This document shows positions 42,977 to 54,930 of a DNA stretch of 64,000 nucleotides, piece after piece. The notes under the pieces are model-generated. The model did no database searches. It saw nothing but the letters and a program-made list of their open reading frames with translations, and was not told the DNA's origin. Every line of letters starts with the position of its first letter. The stretch's first letter is position 1. The stretch is from Bipolaris cookei (taxonomy: Eukaryota; Ascomycota; Dothideomycetes; Pleosporales; Pleosporaceae): contig NRSV01000073.1 of the NCBI GenBank assembly GCA_002286855.1, positions 124,001-188,000 of the forward strand. The letters are read 5' to 3'. The translations under genes were made by a program, and so were the position numbers.

Positions 42977-44597
42977 ATGACGAGCAAACCAATCTTTGTG
43001 GCGACCCATCCGCGAGCATGCTCAACAGCCTTTGAGCGGGTATGCACGACATTGTTTCTCCCCTTCACAGAACAAAGTTCTCACGGTGATCTAGGTATTC
43101 ATGACACGTCACGAAACACTTCAATGTGTTCATGAGCCGTTTGGCGATGCTTACTATTTTGGCCCTGAACGTCTTGCTGAGCGCTATGAGAACGACCCAA
43201 AAGCTAGGAAAGAGAGCGGTTATGAGCAGAGCACTTACAGGACCATTTTCGACCGCATCGCGAGAGAGAACTCAGAGGTTCGTTTGCTAATATTCCTTTG
43301 TGTCCCTACAGTATCATCGCTACTCTTTTCACGATACCTCATCCTTGGAGTACTTTTTGCATTCTTCCCAACGTCTCAACTAGACGATCTGTCTCCTCTT
43401 TCTTTTTTTCTTTTTTCCAGTTTTTTCTTTTTTAAGGGGTTTCGGTCCTCTCTTCATGTCCAACCATTGCATTTACTGGCATGTGTAAGCTACGGATATT
43501 CAATTCCTGGTGCTTTGTATTCGCCAATACCGTTTGCACGAAGTCTAGAACAACCCCTCCTGTTTGCATGAATTGGATATGGCGAACCGATTTCTCACAG
43601 TCACTTTCATATCCTTCTTTCCAATTTGCTATCGTTCTTCCGATACTAGCACAACATGCATTTTCTCGCGCCGTCAATAAATCTCACACTTACCGGCGCC
43701 TAGGGAAAACGCGTTTTCATAAAGGACATGGCCCAATACTGGATTCCACCATCTGGCAAACCGGCGGCCATTGCTCCATCCCTCTCCAACTACCGCCGCG
43801 GCGTGGGAACAAACACGACAGAACTCTCGCCAGTCCCCACACGCTCTGACCCCTCCAAGCCACCTTACCCATACGACACCAAAGGCGAGCCCGGAAACCC
43901 AACCGTGATCCCAAAAGACCTACTCGCTACATACCACTTCACTTTTTTGATTCGCCACCCCAAATACAGCATCCCATCGTACTACCGATGCACGATACCC
44001 CCACTCGACGCCATGACAGGATTCTTTAACTTCCGACCCGACGAAGCAGGTTACGAAGAGCTCCGACGTCTATTCGACTTTTTGCGGACAGAAGGACAAA
44101 TTGGACCAAAGTTTGCTGGGCAAACCGACGAAGCGCATAAAGAGCAGACCAATGGGCACACGGGCGGCGTGGAAATCTGTGTCATCGATGCCGACGATTT
44201 GCTGGACAAGCCGAGTGAAATGGTCGAGGCGTTTTGCAAGACGACGGGTATCGAGTGGGATCCGGGTATGCTGCAGTGGGACTCGGAAAAGGATCAGAGT
44301 ATTGCCAAGGAGGCGTTTGAGAAATGGAAGGGGTTTCATGAGGATGCGTTGGATAGTGATCGCTTGAGGGCGAGGACGCATGTAAGTCTGATTCCACCAT
44401 GTTGCTATGTTTGGGGGTTTGTTTTGATGCAATTGGTGACTAACTATGAGTAGAAAAAGCAGCCCAAGTCAGATGAGCAGATGTTTGAGGAGTGGAAGGA
44501 GAAGTTTGGCGAGGAGGGCGCAAAGACGATTAGGGATACGGTTGCGGCGAATGTAGAGCACTATGAGTACTTGAAGCAGTTTGCTATCAAAGTCTAA
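42977..44597 (+). CDS. P-loop sulfotransferase-like protein
   Basis: Exons 42977-43039, 43095-43277, 43704-44381 and 44454-44597 give 355 aa. Introns are 55, 426 and 72 bp. The protein opens KPIFVATHPRACSTAFERV, where THPRACSTAF is the phosphate-binding loop (PRSGST-like) of the sulfotransferase superfamily. Then HEPFGDAYYFGPERLAERY, GKRVFIKDMAQYWIPP and the 3'-phosphate region FTFLIRHPKYSIPSYYRC (RHP..S), followed by EMVEAFCKTTGIEWDPGMLQ. The match to fungal sulfotransferase-family P-loop proteins is clear; a true PAPS-dependent activity is not proven. The second intron is unusually long for this genome and pyrimidine-rich. The flanking exons join ENSE-GKRVFIKD in phase 0, as expected. Confidence 0.82.
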
Positions 44598-44913
44598 GCG
44601 GATGCGGGAGAGTAAACTTCCACTTAAGTACATGACATTCGGTTTTATTTTCTTTGCTTCTAAAGCTAAGATGGGATACAGAAAAGAGAGATAGAGAGAG
44701 AGGGATAAGAATACATTATGCACTCAGCTGAATGTGCAAAATAAGAAAAATCGCCGCATGGTTCCCCAAAATAAGAAAATGGCCCTCCAAATGCACGTAG
44801 TCATACCCTGTGGAAAAAAGAAATGAACATCCTCTAACACCGTTTCCTAAAACACCTACGCTGGCCCAAACAAATCAAAAGTCAAGATGAAAAAAGAGCA
44901 AGAAGAGAGCATT
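44598..44913. other. Convergent 3' region
   Basis: About 300 bp of AT-rich 3' UTR-like sequence between converging stops. A GAGAGAGAGAGA microsatellite lies near 44687-44702. Confidence 0.45.
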
Positions 44914-45972
44914 TTAAGTATGAAGATCCCCCATCTCAATTTGCCGTCTCCTCTGCTCGCGACTCAAATTCCTCGAATGACTACTTTGCCCACCCGCACT
45001 CTCAGCCCGATGCGCACTTCTACCTCTCTCCTGCAACTGCATCCACGCCTGCTGTTCACCAAGGCTATCCGGCCTGCTGTGCCCCCTGCCACGCTGCCAC
45101 TCTGAGTGCGCTTGCACAGGCGTGCCCACGAGTTCCTGACTATGCAATTCGCGATTGTGTTGATCCGGGTCTTCAGGGAGGTCGATGCGGAACGTGCTGT
45201 TTGCGTCGGGACTAGGTCTAGAATCTGATTTATGGAGGAGGAGCGCCATTTGTTGGTTTACGCGATCGTCTTCGGTGTAGATGACGGCGGGAGGGTGCTC
45301 GACTGGGCGCATGACGGTGGGGTACATGTTTGTGATGAAGTTGCTGTAGTAGGATTGTTCGGACCAGAGGTTGGCACGCGCGTTGGGGTGCTGGCGCGGT
45401 GGGGGCTTGTTTGCGCTCCGGAAGGTGATGATGCAGAGGACAGTGTAGGTAAGGGTTGCGACGGCGCCCAAGACGGTGCCGGTGGTGGCTGAGAGGCCCC
45501 AGTAGTAGGCCCGGGAGGAGAGGAAGTTGTAGGCGATGGAGATGAGGCCGAAGGCTGAAGAGGCGAGCGCAGGTCTATGTTGAATGTTAGCTTTGCGCTT
45601 GCTCGTAGTGGGGCCTTTGGGGGTGTTCGCACAGGAAGACGCTTTCGGCTTGGAAGCGTTTATCGCGACAGGCAAAGCAGAGCAGCGCGGTGAATGAGTA
45701 GCCGGCTGTCAGCAACGCGACAACGAATACGGAGAGGACGGCCTGGGTGAAGCGCAGCTGTGCGTCTTTCGCGTAGAGCCCAGGCAGTATGAGGTACCTG
45801 CGACCACGGTTTAGTTTACGATGGCTCCGTGTATGTAAGAATATGGTACTCACCCTCCAAGAATCATCCACGACGCTGCTATGGCTATCAGGCGCCAGTA
45901 CCATGGCATTCTCTCCTTTTCCTCGCAGCCATGGTCGTGAATGCTCACATACATGTCGTTGGCAGAGCGCAT
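44914..45972 (-). CDS. Fungal multi-pass membrane protein, unknown function
   Basis: Exons (minus) 45972-45854, 45797-45633 and 45574-44914 give 314 aa. Introns are 56 bp (GTGAGT..CAG) and 58 bp (GTGCGA..TAG, branch CTAAC). Four hydrophobic helices are seen: RLIAIAASWMILGGYLILPG, SVFVVALLTAGYSFTALLCF, FGLISIAYNFLSSRAYYWGL and a last one through VLGAVATLTYTVLCIITF. The C-terminal 140 residues are cytosolic, hydrophilic and Gln/Arg/Ser-rich (NLSREQRRRQIEMGD). A second in-frame ATG lies six codons in (MYVSIHD). Introns 1 and 2 both fall in or near helices and splice in phase, supporting the model. No domain is recognised beyond the four-helix layout. Confidence 0.75.
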
Positions 45973-47115
45973 TGGATCGGTGGACAACGACCTGGCGGGT
46001 GGCCCGGGTCGCGATTCAGGCAGTTGCCGGCGTCTTACCAGCGAGCGACGGGACGGGACGGATGAACGAGTGACTGAGGCGGATGCCTTTAACCAACGTC
46101 CCTGTCGCCGCCGCCGTCGTCCTCGAGCTCGGATGCCTATGCCTGGCTTTCTCGTCTTGAATTCAGCCTGGCGACGCAGTGCACGTCACTTCGGTCCGTC
46201 GAGTTGCCGATGCGGCCAAGGCGCACAGCGCAATGGTTTCCAGCAGGTGGGGGTCACCAACACCACTAGCAGCGAGCGACGGGACAGAGGGAGAGCGAAG
46301 AGAGAAAGAGGTGTGTGCTAGGCTTTGCAAATATTGATGCAAACTGGGAGAATGGAAGAATGGAAGAATGACCCAAGACGCGGGCTGAACGCTTAGTTGA
46401 GGAACATGGAGCCAACGTACCGGTACGCTGCTGAGGCCGACGACGACGCCTGCATACACGCTCAGCCACTAGCTGTCATCATCGCCCCCGTCCAAGCACC
46501 ATGTCGACAACTCTCCTCCCCGTGTGCCGCGTTGCGGAGAGGCGCCCACCATCTCTTTGTTCGTCCTTCAATGTGCCAGGCTAGGGCAGCCCCATGTTCC
46601 AGATCTCCTCACAGCCAATGCCAGCCACGTATTTTTCTCTCGCTCTGCCACTACGCAACCTGTCGACTGCGCCGCAGCCCCATCGGCCATGCGGCTTATT
46701 ATTACTTGGCTCGTCTGTTGCACTGCTGATGCCTTGATGTCTTCGTCCACGCTCCAGTATTCCGATAGACAATACTATTAGTGCCAGCAAATTTGACGTC
46801 TGATCTTCATGTCCAGCTCATCAATTTCCTCATATTGCCTCAAGCCCTAACGTTACTCGAGCCCCAGTGTTACATACGTACAACGTTGCTGTCACGTGAA
46901 AACACTCTCAGCCCTCGCACTGCCTTGCCGTTCGGATGCAGTCTCTTCCGATCTGTGTATATCTGCCTAGTGGATACTCTATACCTGTTTATGCACATCT
47001 ATCGGAGGTCTCCAAGATTGTAGTCTTGGCTTGTGGTCTCTATTATTATTAACGTGTTCCACGGGCGAGCGCCGCACCCCACCAAACTCACACACCTCTC
47101 CCATCTTATCGTACA
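45973..47115. other. Intergenic region
   Basis: About 1.1 kb, GC-rich near the membrane-protein promoter, then mixed. Several short ORFs on both strands without domain signals. The last 70 bp lead into a pogo transposase start. Confidence 0.4.
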
Positions 47116-47960
47116 ATGGCTCAACGCAGCGCTACTCTGTTAGCTTCAAATGAATCAGATATCCAGCTTGCTATCTCCTCAATCAATTCTAAGCAGATTC
47201 TAAGTAATCGGAGTGCTGCTGCTATTTACAGCGTGTCTGAACGAACGATCCGCCGCCGACGCGCTGGTGTCCCTGCGCGACGCGATTGCCAGCCCAACTC
47301 AAAGAAACTAACCCAGCTAGAAGAGGAGATGATTGTTAGCTATGTACTTGATCTAGATCAGCGTGGATTCGCGCCTACGTACGCTGCCGTGCGCGATATG
47401 GCTGATAAGCTGCTAGCTGCGCGCAGTGAAGGACGCGTTGGAGTCAACTAGCTGTCTACCTTTGTTAAGCGTACAGACAGTCTTACGACGCGTTTCAATC
47501 GAGCGTACGATAGGCAGAGAGCTCTTTGTGAAGATCCAGTCCTAATTAAGAGCTGGTTTGAGTTTGTAGAACAGACAAAGGCGAAATACGGTACCTGTAA
47601 CGAGGACGTCTATAACTTTGACAAAGCTGGCTTTATGATGGGCAAGATTACAACTCAGCTTGTCATTACAGCGTCGGAGAGAAGGACACGGCCAAAAGCT
47701 ATTCAGATAGGTGGTCGTGAGCGGGTAATGATGCTCTCGGCTGAACTAATGCGCGATCGAATTGCAAGCCTTGAGAGAGCTAATACAGCAGTATCAGAGC
47801 GTAGAAAACCTAAGAAAAGGCGGATACAGAAGCGTGGAGTCCTTACAAAGGGAGCTGGCAAGGATCTACTCGCACAGCGTGAGGCTAATCAGCAGATTGC
47901 TTAGGAAGAGCGTCAAGAAGGAGAGCGATTAGGTGTTAGCCGCCAGGCTCTTGCGCGCTG
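47116..47960 (+). mobile_element. Fot1/pogo transposase, internally deleted (third copy)
   Basis: The ATG at 47116 starts ESDIQLAISSINSKQILSNR with the psq-like HTH (SVSERTIRRRRAGVPARRDC) and the CENP-B HTH (DMADKLLAARSEG). A TAG at 47449-47451 is followed by continued frame. The first catalytic box reads YNFDKAGFMMG. Then the protein jumps from LVITASERR straight to the C-terminal tail (MLSAELMRDRIASLERANTA; KPKKRRIQKRGVLTKGAG), so the rest of the DDE domain is deleted. A TAG follows at about 47902 before the last residues (EERQEGERLGVSRQALAR). It is non-functional. Its 3' end abuts the 114-bp repeat copy B. Confidence 0.85.
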
Positions 47961-48074
47961 TAGTATTATTATTCCATTATAGTCCTGTATCAGCCGTTGG
48001 CTATGTAAGACTTTGGCCAAAGGCCGTTCTATCTAACTAGTTACAATTTGGTGCTTTGTGCTGTATTGCGTGAC
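47961..48074 (-). repeat. 114-bp repeat, copy B
   Basis: Reverse-complement match of 5681-5794. It begins TAGTATTATTATTCC and ends ATTGCGTGAC, with TA at its left end and TA directly after it. Inserted at the 3' end of a deleted pogo transposase, as is copy A. Confidence 0.7.
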
Positions 48075-48214
48075 TATGGTGCTTCGGCCTTTATCTAGCT
48101 AAGCTATTGCTAGCCTTCCAGATGCCTGGTGCTAAAGAGCAGTTTGGCAACAGGGAGAGATGTAGGGCAGCTAGGCTACCTTCCAGCGGGCTCTCTTAGG
48201 GGAAAGGAAATAGC

Positions 48215-48854
48215 GCTAATAAAATCAAATCAAATTCTTCTTCTTTATTTTTCTTCTTTTGTTGTTGTTTCTCTTGTTTTTCTTTCTATCCTTCTTGGCC
48301 GAGGTGCCACTTTCTTGTTCCTATCCTTGTGCTAGTAACAAAAGCTAAAGTAGCTTCTATGCCGCTCATGGAATGAAGTAGAAGTGGGAGTTTAAGTACT
48401 TTTTGGTCTAGCGTCTTTTCAAGTTGGTTTCTTTCTGCGCTGTAGAAGCCGCAGTATAGAAGTAGATGCTCTGCTGTTTGCCGTCTCCCACATTTACAAA
48501 GATCACATTCTCTTCTCTTAATTCTCTTTAGGTAGGAGTTAAAGTATCCGTGTCCTATCTTAAGAGAATAGAAAGAGCCTGAAATCTCTCTTTTCGTGCC
48601 TCTCGGGATTGCTAGTTGGTTTTTGAGCTTTAGATCGAAGATAGCTCCGTAGCTAGTCTTTCTCTCTCTTACTTTTTCCCTGTACTTTCTCCACTCTTCT
48701 GCTTGGCTGGCTCGTTGAAGGAGCTTGATCTTGGTGCCTAGGAAGGCTAGACTTGTTTTGTTACACGGGGTCTGGATCTATACTTCTCTTGCCGGGTCCC
48801 ACACCAAGGCCGGTGAGCTTTACGCTAGTGTTCCGTGAGGTTGTCTGGCGATTC
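48215..48854 (-). mobile_element. LINE 3' end fragment
   Basis: On the minus strand one frame is open from beside the N gap down to a stop at 48286-48288, apart from one stop near the gap. It reads SLAFLGTKIKLLQRASQAEE, SFYSLKIGHGYFNSYLKRIK, then the C-terminal zinc motif CDLCKCGRRQTAEHLLLYC and a tail ending WHLGQEG. This is the C-terminal end of a Tad1/I-type LINE protein, related in layout to 2000-2271 but not close in sequence, so a different family. No ATG occurs because the start is beyond the gap. An A/T-rich GATTTGATTTTATT 3' end follows. Confidence 0.8.
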
Positions 48855-48928
48855 NNNNNNNNNNNNNNNNNNNNNNNNNNNNNNNNNNNNNNNNNNNNNN
48901 NNNNNNNNNNNNNNNNNNNNNNNNNNNN
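48855..48928. other. Assembly gap (74 N)
   Basis: Run of N truncating the LINE fragment at 48215-48854. Confidence 0.99.
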
Positions 48929-50747
48929 CGAGTAACAATCTTGTTAAGTAAAGTAACTAGTAAGAAAGTACAATTTGAGTTGACCACAACGAGAGTAAAT
49001 AATGAAATCCATCCATCCTTATATCCTCATTGCTTTCGTCCTGCCATCTCTTCATGCACTGCCATCTCAGATGGCCGGCCTTGGCGAGATGGCACATCAC
49101 GTGACCTCGAGCCCCGCGGTGATCCGTTACCTTCTGACGCGGAGCTTTGTGGCACCATAACCACTCGTGCTCTCTCGTTCCTCTTGTCCCACGTCAAGGA
49201 GAGCCCCTTTCTTGTTATCTCTGTAACATATTGCCAGAGGTATATCCGATGATAACTGTTGCACTAATAGGACTCTTCCATTCTGGATGGGGGAATCTGT
49301 CCTGAACGATGTGCCGACTGTTCCCATTACTTCTCAGACGCAACGAGGATAGAAATCAGCATGGTGTGTGAGCACATAGAACTGATACCTGGTGGGTAGG
49401 GCCAGGGTTACACGTCAACCTTGTATATGCGCGCACCACTTGGTGGCTCGATGATACCAAGACTCGTTGAACACTCCTCATTGGTGCAAGGCATTGGGGA
49501 CGCAGCCAGGGTTTGAGGTAAAAATCCTCACTGGCGACTCCATTTGGATGGAGAGCTTGGCGGGACTCGAGAAATGTTGCTTCATCCCCTTGCTATCTCC
49601 GCTCCTTAAGCGACTAAATGCACTCTCATTCTGTTTAGGCAACCAACTTTGCCACCCTCTCTGTCGTTCGGCAGTGTCGTCCGTTTCCGCAAGCGAAGGA
49701 CACCAGGCACGCGCCTCATGGTCACGGTGCACGGCTGCCCGTCACACTGGCTTAGGCGACACGGTTCAACCCATCTTATCGCTCCGTATCTTTTTTGTCG
49801 TGTCCTGCGGACTCCTCACTTAAGGCTTGCATGCGTCTGATTGGTCGCTTCGTGCCGCATCCTACAACATTGTGGTAAAGCGAAAGTGTCATTGCGAGAT
49901 TACCTGTACGATGCTGCTGTGAAACGAAGCGAGCTAGACCATGCAGTGCAACATATGCTACGGCAGCCAGCCCGTACTCTTCAAGCGGTTGTCCACGAAG
50001 TGGGGCAGGATGTCCCAGGGAAGCGCCGAGTAACACGTCGCCACTCGGTGAAGGCAGCCGTCTGCTGCCTATCTCCACTCAGGCTTAATCTGTGGTAGCT
50101 AACACGCTACCCCGTCGCTGTTGAAACACTGTGGCGCCGCCAGGTAGCCTTCCACCCATGAGATATCCAACTGCCAGAACGCCAGCGCAACGCCGGTCTT
50201 ACAGAAACATTGCCGACAATGTCTTAAGCGGCTTTTTAGAACGGATGATTCGACGCTGCTTCACACCGATCCCGTACTCTTGCACTCTTAACTCGAGAAA
50301 CAAGCTGATATTCTTCACCGCCTTGCGGTGACTCAAACTTGGTCGCAATGAGCTGCAATGGAAAACAAAAACGGGGCAACCTATAGTATTTGAATTGCAG
50401 GTTTATCTTATCGAGGGTGATAGACAAATACTGCCATCGTCCATGCTTTCCCCTGCAGTGACCAATGTGTTGCAAAGCATCATCCAAACGGCGCCGAGCA
50501 AAAAATTGCCACCGTCGCCTCCCGCTGCGGGTCCCTTACATAAGACAAGGTTTGCGCAAAATAGCAGGCGGGAATCAATGTGCTTTATTGTCCGAATTCA
50601 CCGTGTCGTTAGTCTATCAGCACATTCATACAATGTGTTTATACGATACACTACAAGTCATCACTACAGTATCATTGGCGACAAAATGCAAGAGACAATG
50701 GCTTCAAGACTTTGTATTAAGTTTGCATGCTTGAATTCTACCATGTA
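48929..50747. other. Relic region without recognised gene
   Basis: 1.8 kb with many short ORFs in all frames, none carrying a motif I recognise. The sequence may be an eroded repeat, since it lies between a LINE end and an orphan gene. Confidence 0.35.
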
Positions 50748-52549
50748 CTATAGAACCGCATCGTGAGTTTTTCTGGAAGTTGTGTGGAAATCTTCCATGA
50801 ATTTGGAAAGAAGTTCTTTCTCTTTCTTTGGCTGATAGAGTATTTTATGGCGGAGGTGAATCCAGGCTTCTCCCCTTGAATATTTCCTTTTTGCGATTTT
50901 GTTGACCGCATCTATGATGATGACTTCAAGATGAATCGGGTCGGGAAGATCAAGCTCCCATCTAAGATGGTCCTCGAGTGCTTTGCCGTTCAGCTGTTCT
51001 ACTATTTTGCTTGTTACACGGCCCTTTTCATCCAAAATTTGATGTGCAACAGTAGGTTTGCATCTCGAACGAAAGATGTCCTGCATCCTCTTGAGATTTT
51101 CCAACGCTTCCTCTAGATCGGTCCACTTCTTTATTCCCCTTTCACATTCTTTTAGATTCTTTGGCCGCCCATCAAGATATAATAAACCGACGATCCTTTG
51201 ATCGCCAAGCAACTCTTCCAAAGCCGGGTTCACATTCTTTTCGAGGAGCCGTGTGCGTTCGTATATGTAAGCGAAAAGCTGGAGAATACTGCTATCGTAT
51301 ATGAAAAGCCGGATGCAAAGAACATGGTTGATCCTAAGCCGGCTCATCATATGACCGAGGCTTACAGGGTCACAGCATGAATCAGCCCACTTCCTGACAT
51401 TTCTCACTTTTACTAACATATCCAGCAGCGTGCTATGGTCCTTGTATACATCCAATTGGTGTTGTAAGATAGGTTCAATGCAGTGGATTTGCTTGATGAA
51501 TGATGATTTGAGCTGTTGGAGAAATTGGCTGTTGGTAGATGTGGTTAACTTTCGAAGCCGACAAACAAGAGAAGCCGCTACAGCTGAGACCAAGGGCGTG
51601 TCGAAGATTGTTTTACGGCGACGATGAGTTTTGGGGTTTTCCAACAATTGATTCAGCAGCATTGCTGATTCAAAATTTGGCAACCTGATATAGTATCAGT
51701 ACTGCCCCTTATGAAACCGAAGATACATACACCATATTCGAAGACATCTCTTTGATATTTCTGGCACAATCTCTAAGCTCGGCCCAGTAAGTAGAGTCCA
51801 AGTCTGATAGAGATTCGGTCACGCAATCATTCTTGAACCATGAGGGGTTCAGCAATGTTTCGGCTGTTATCATAGAAGTAATCGTACAGACGTATGTACT
51901 TGTCACTTGAGGAAATAAGTTACCAACTACAAATACCAGCGCATGGGATGAGGTACAAACATATTGCAGCTGTCGATGGATCTAGCTCTGTCAAGGCTAC
52001 GCGTCCCCACAAAGCTTCTGCTTCGGCCACACATAATTCGATTTCTTCAAGGAAGCGAAGGAAGATAGCTTGGTCGGCTGAAATAGTACTGTCTTCAAGT
52101 AGTTCGAATTGCTCTTGCTCTGCCATTAGATGCTCACTATGGTATTGTTCGCTGTGCTCGTGTTCATTGCGAAGGGTAAGCTCCTCTTGCCGGTGTAGGT
52201 TATGAGTAGCCACATCAGTGATTTTTGGCTGCGCAAGCTTGTAAATTCGTTTTATCATGCGAGCCCAGTTGGCGTGTCGTTTTCGCCTTAGTTTTGGAGC
52301 AAAGCGAAAGCGCAGAGCGAAATTTCGACGTGCTGTTATTGAGGTTTTGAGGTGGCCAATAAGGATGTCATGGTCTCTCTTGCTCAGCGATGGGACCGCC
52401 TCTTTTGCTGCATGATATATATTCCGCACTGACCATTGCTTGTAATCATCATTTCCGAAGAGGATCTGCATGGCTTTTTTTTCGTGCGACTTGTACTTGA
52501 AATACTCGTTTCCATTGTATTGGTCCTTGGGGTCGAACTGTTCCGCCAT
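50748..52549 (-). CDS. Orphan 565-aa protein, unknown function
   Basis: Exons (minus) 52549-51957, 51898-51731 and 51684-50748 give 565 aa. Introns are 58 bp (GTACCT..AAG) and 46 bp (GTATGT..CAG), both in phase. The joins read AAICF-TYVCTI and SSNMV-LPNFES. The N-terminal region is basic and aromatic (YNGNEYFKYKSHEKKAMQIL; FALRFRFAPKLRRKRHANWA). The middle is acidic and helical with His/Glu runs (RNEHEHSEQYHSEHL). The long C-terminal exon is mostly helical and rich in Leu/Ile/Lys/Arg (HVLCIRLFIYDSSILQLFAY; ENLKRMQDIF). No signal peptide, no clear membrane span, no domain recognised. The intact long frames argue for a live gene despite the repeat-rich surroundings. Confidence 0.55.
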
Positions 52550-54340
52550 AAGTAGCTTTGTAATTGTGCTTGATATAAAGTCAGAATTATTGGATTATAG
52601 CTAGAGACAACCGATACATACCGTAGAGAACAAACGAAGGAATTTCTAGTGTTATTATTTCTAATGCATTCAAATTGTGCGGAACAGAGATGCGCTGCAT
52701 CGGTGATTGTGTGTAGGTTCGAGAGCATTTTATCTTAGAGATCACAGGCTGCGCATGGACCAATCGTACTCCTGCCGCTGACATGCGGCACAGCGTCTCA
52801 GCAGTCGCACTAGTCTGATAAGGGGCAGCTAGCTCCAGGTGGCTTGAGCTTGGCATTGTGTCGACCATGCGTCAGCTCAGAAAGCGTCAATGAACGTAGG
52901 CAATAAAACATTCAGCTAATCATGGCTTTCCCAAAGTCCTATTTGCCAAGAATTAGCTATCCGGCCGAAGTTTTGCCGCTCTGCGCAGGGCTTATCGCTC
53001 CCCTGAATATACCTATTGCCACCTTGTGGCTGAATTATCTTTGGGACACGTACTACTGTCAGAACGTGCCCCAAACCGGCCCAACATGGTCCAGTTTGGA
53101 TCATGTGAGCTTAGCCCATCCCGGCTAGCTCCGTCTGACGGTATATAAACTCCTAGATCACTGGAATAGCTCACCAGTGATTCGTCTCGTTTCAATATAC
53201 TGTTTGCTCACGAATCCTGCTCATTCTATCTACCTCGTGCTGTGCTATCTAAATCAGCTTACAGTCTAACAACTACAATGGCTCCCTCAATCGGACCTTG
53301 AATCTTAACGCGAGAGATTTTTCTCCTGCTAAACTCCAATTGCTTCTGCTCCTGATTGCGAAGCTCCTTTCTTCGTAGTCTCCTACTTTATGTAAGCCGG
53401 CATGACTATATATATACTGACAGCTCTAAGTAGTACTGAAGAGAGGTGCGTTTCTAGCTATCTAGTCACCACCACGAATCATTATCTGGCATTTTGAGTC
53501 AGGAATCTGGAATTTTGATACCTGAAATATCGCCTAATACTCCCGACAATGAAATTAAGAGTAAAATAGTTGCGTAGGCTGAGGTGCTGGTTGAGGCACG
53601 AAATGTCGTTACCGGCGTATTGACAATATATAGCCACACCACTGCATATTTTTCTATCTGAGCATTAGTTATGTGTAAGAAATATGCAAGTAAAAATCAT
53701 GAGAAATTTCGAACATGTTTCTATAAGTGTTTCCTCCTCTCATCTACTTGCTTAAGAAATAGTGTTCCGCCATACCGGTTGTTCCGTCACGAAGGGATGC
53801 ACGTTAGTTAGTTAACTACATTATTATTTTAACACAATTGAACGCATCTCTCCACCCAGGGAGGCTTCGGTGCGTCTCCTTCTTCGCACGGCGAAACTGC
53901 CGGCATCCACAATTTCGACTTTTAGGCAGCGTTAAACTCAGAGACAACTATTTCGCATATCTAGCTATTTTACTTTTATAGCTATCCGAATATTTAACAG
54001 AAATAAAAATTCACGTTTAAACAGGGGTCAGACAGTGAAGAGTAGACCAACTGCCTTGAGGAAAAGATCAGCGAGATGTTCAATTTTACAGAAATCTTGT
54101 TCGGAGGCTGTCCGACTAAATTAGCAATGGTATGAATTTATATATATTCGCTAGTTACAGCTTTATTGACTTGCGCGTTCGATTTTCCGAAGGTCCTAAG
54201 TGCAAAACCGTCTCGCATCGGGGTGCGTCCCGAGTCTCAGGGATAGACATTAGCTGTTTATCACAATTCAAACAGTCTTCCTTTTGGGAGTTGCTTTTAG
54301 TGATCATTTCACGAGCCTTGTCGTGACTAAGTATGGCGGA
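52550..54340. other. AT-rich repeat-derived region
   Basis: No gene supported. It contains a hairpin (ATCACTGG..CCAGTGAT, 53157-53181) with TATATAAA just upstream, and a dead leader-like ORF (MAPSIGP then stop at 53278). At 53785-53806 there is a 22-bp motif repeated at 56387-56408. Confidence 0.4.
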
Positions 54341-54769
54341 TTATGGTAAACCGCTGTTAGAAACTCCACTTTCGCTTGGGCTGAGTTCGGTTATACCCAA
54401 AAGCTCTGCAATGTCCTGGTCCGTGTCTAAATCTGTAGTGTCTGAATTGCTGTCGCTATATTCTGATTCGGTGTCAATGTCATCCTCGCTTGGTTCGTAC
54501 TGCTCATCGGCTTTTTCATCTTCTGGGTCTATGTCAATTTCGCTTATGTAGCGTCTTTGCTCGTCTTCACCGTTGTGAGAGGCTGCGCAAAGGTTGCCGA
54601 TGCCTGGTAACAAGATTGTATTCGATAGAGAACTGAGCTTCTGAGCTACGTAGCTATCTATATACAGTGCTAGCTGCCCCTGCACAATCGAGTCGATAAG
54701 ACCTAGTCGCTCCGGTTGTCGGTCAGAGCGCACCGAGTCTCGGCGAGACTCGGAGCTCTAGGTGGCATC
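54341..54769 (-). pseudogene. Acidic ORF fragment overlapping dispersed repeat copy 2
   Basis: Open minus frame without an ATG near its start. It reads ERLGLIDSIVQGQLALYIDS, YVAQKLSSLSNTILLPG, then a very acidic tail (DIDPEDEKADEQYEPSEDDI). Upstream on the same strand, in other frames, is more acidic Ser/Asp repeat (54860-54990) and VPRWNLGLLL. The N-terminal part is the same coding repeat seen at 1299-1523. It is probably a decayed member of an unrecognised repeated gene family. Confidence 0.45.
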
Positions 54770-54803
54770 CGGATTTTAGGAGCAGGCCGAGATTCCATCG
54801 AGG
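54581..54803. repeat. Dispersed repeat, copy 2
   Basis: Matches 1299-1523 in the same orientation (GGCTGCGC, TATTCGATAGAG, GCTACGTAGC and GATTCCATCGAGG in the same order and spacing). Confidence 0.6.
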
Positions 54804-54867
54804 TACAACACACCAACTAGGCTCTAGCCTATCACAACCGTCGCTATCACTCTCTTCTCCACTGCAA

Positions 54868-54930
54868 AATCCACTGTCAATGTCACTCTCGGCTCCACTG
54901 TCAATGTCACCCTCAGTTCCACTGTAAATA
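54868..54930 (-). repeat. 24-bp tandem repeat encoding Asp/Ser/Gly/Glu units
   Basis: About two and a half 24-bp units on the minus strand (ACAGTGGA.C.GAG.GTGACA). In one frame they read DSGxExDI repeatedly, matching the acidic tail of the adjacent ORF fragment. Confidence 0.6.
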
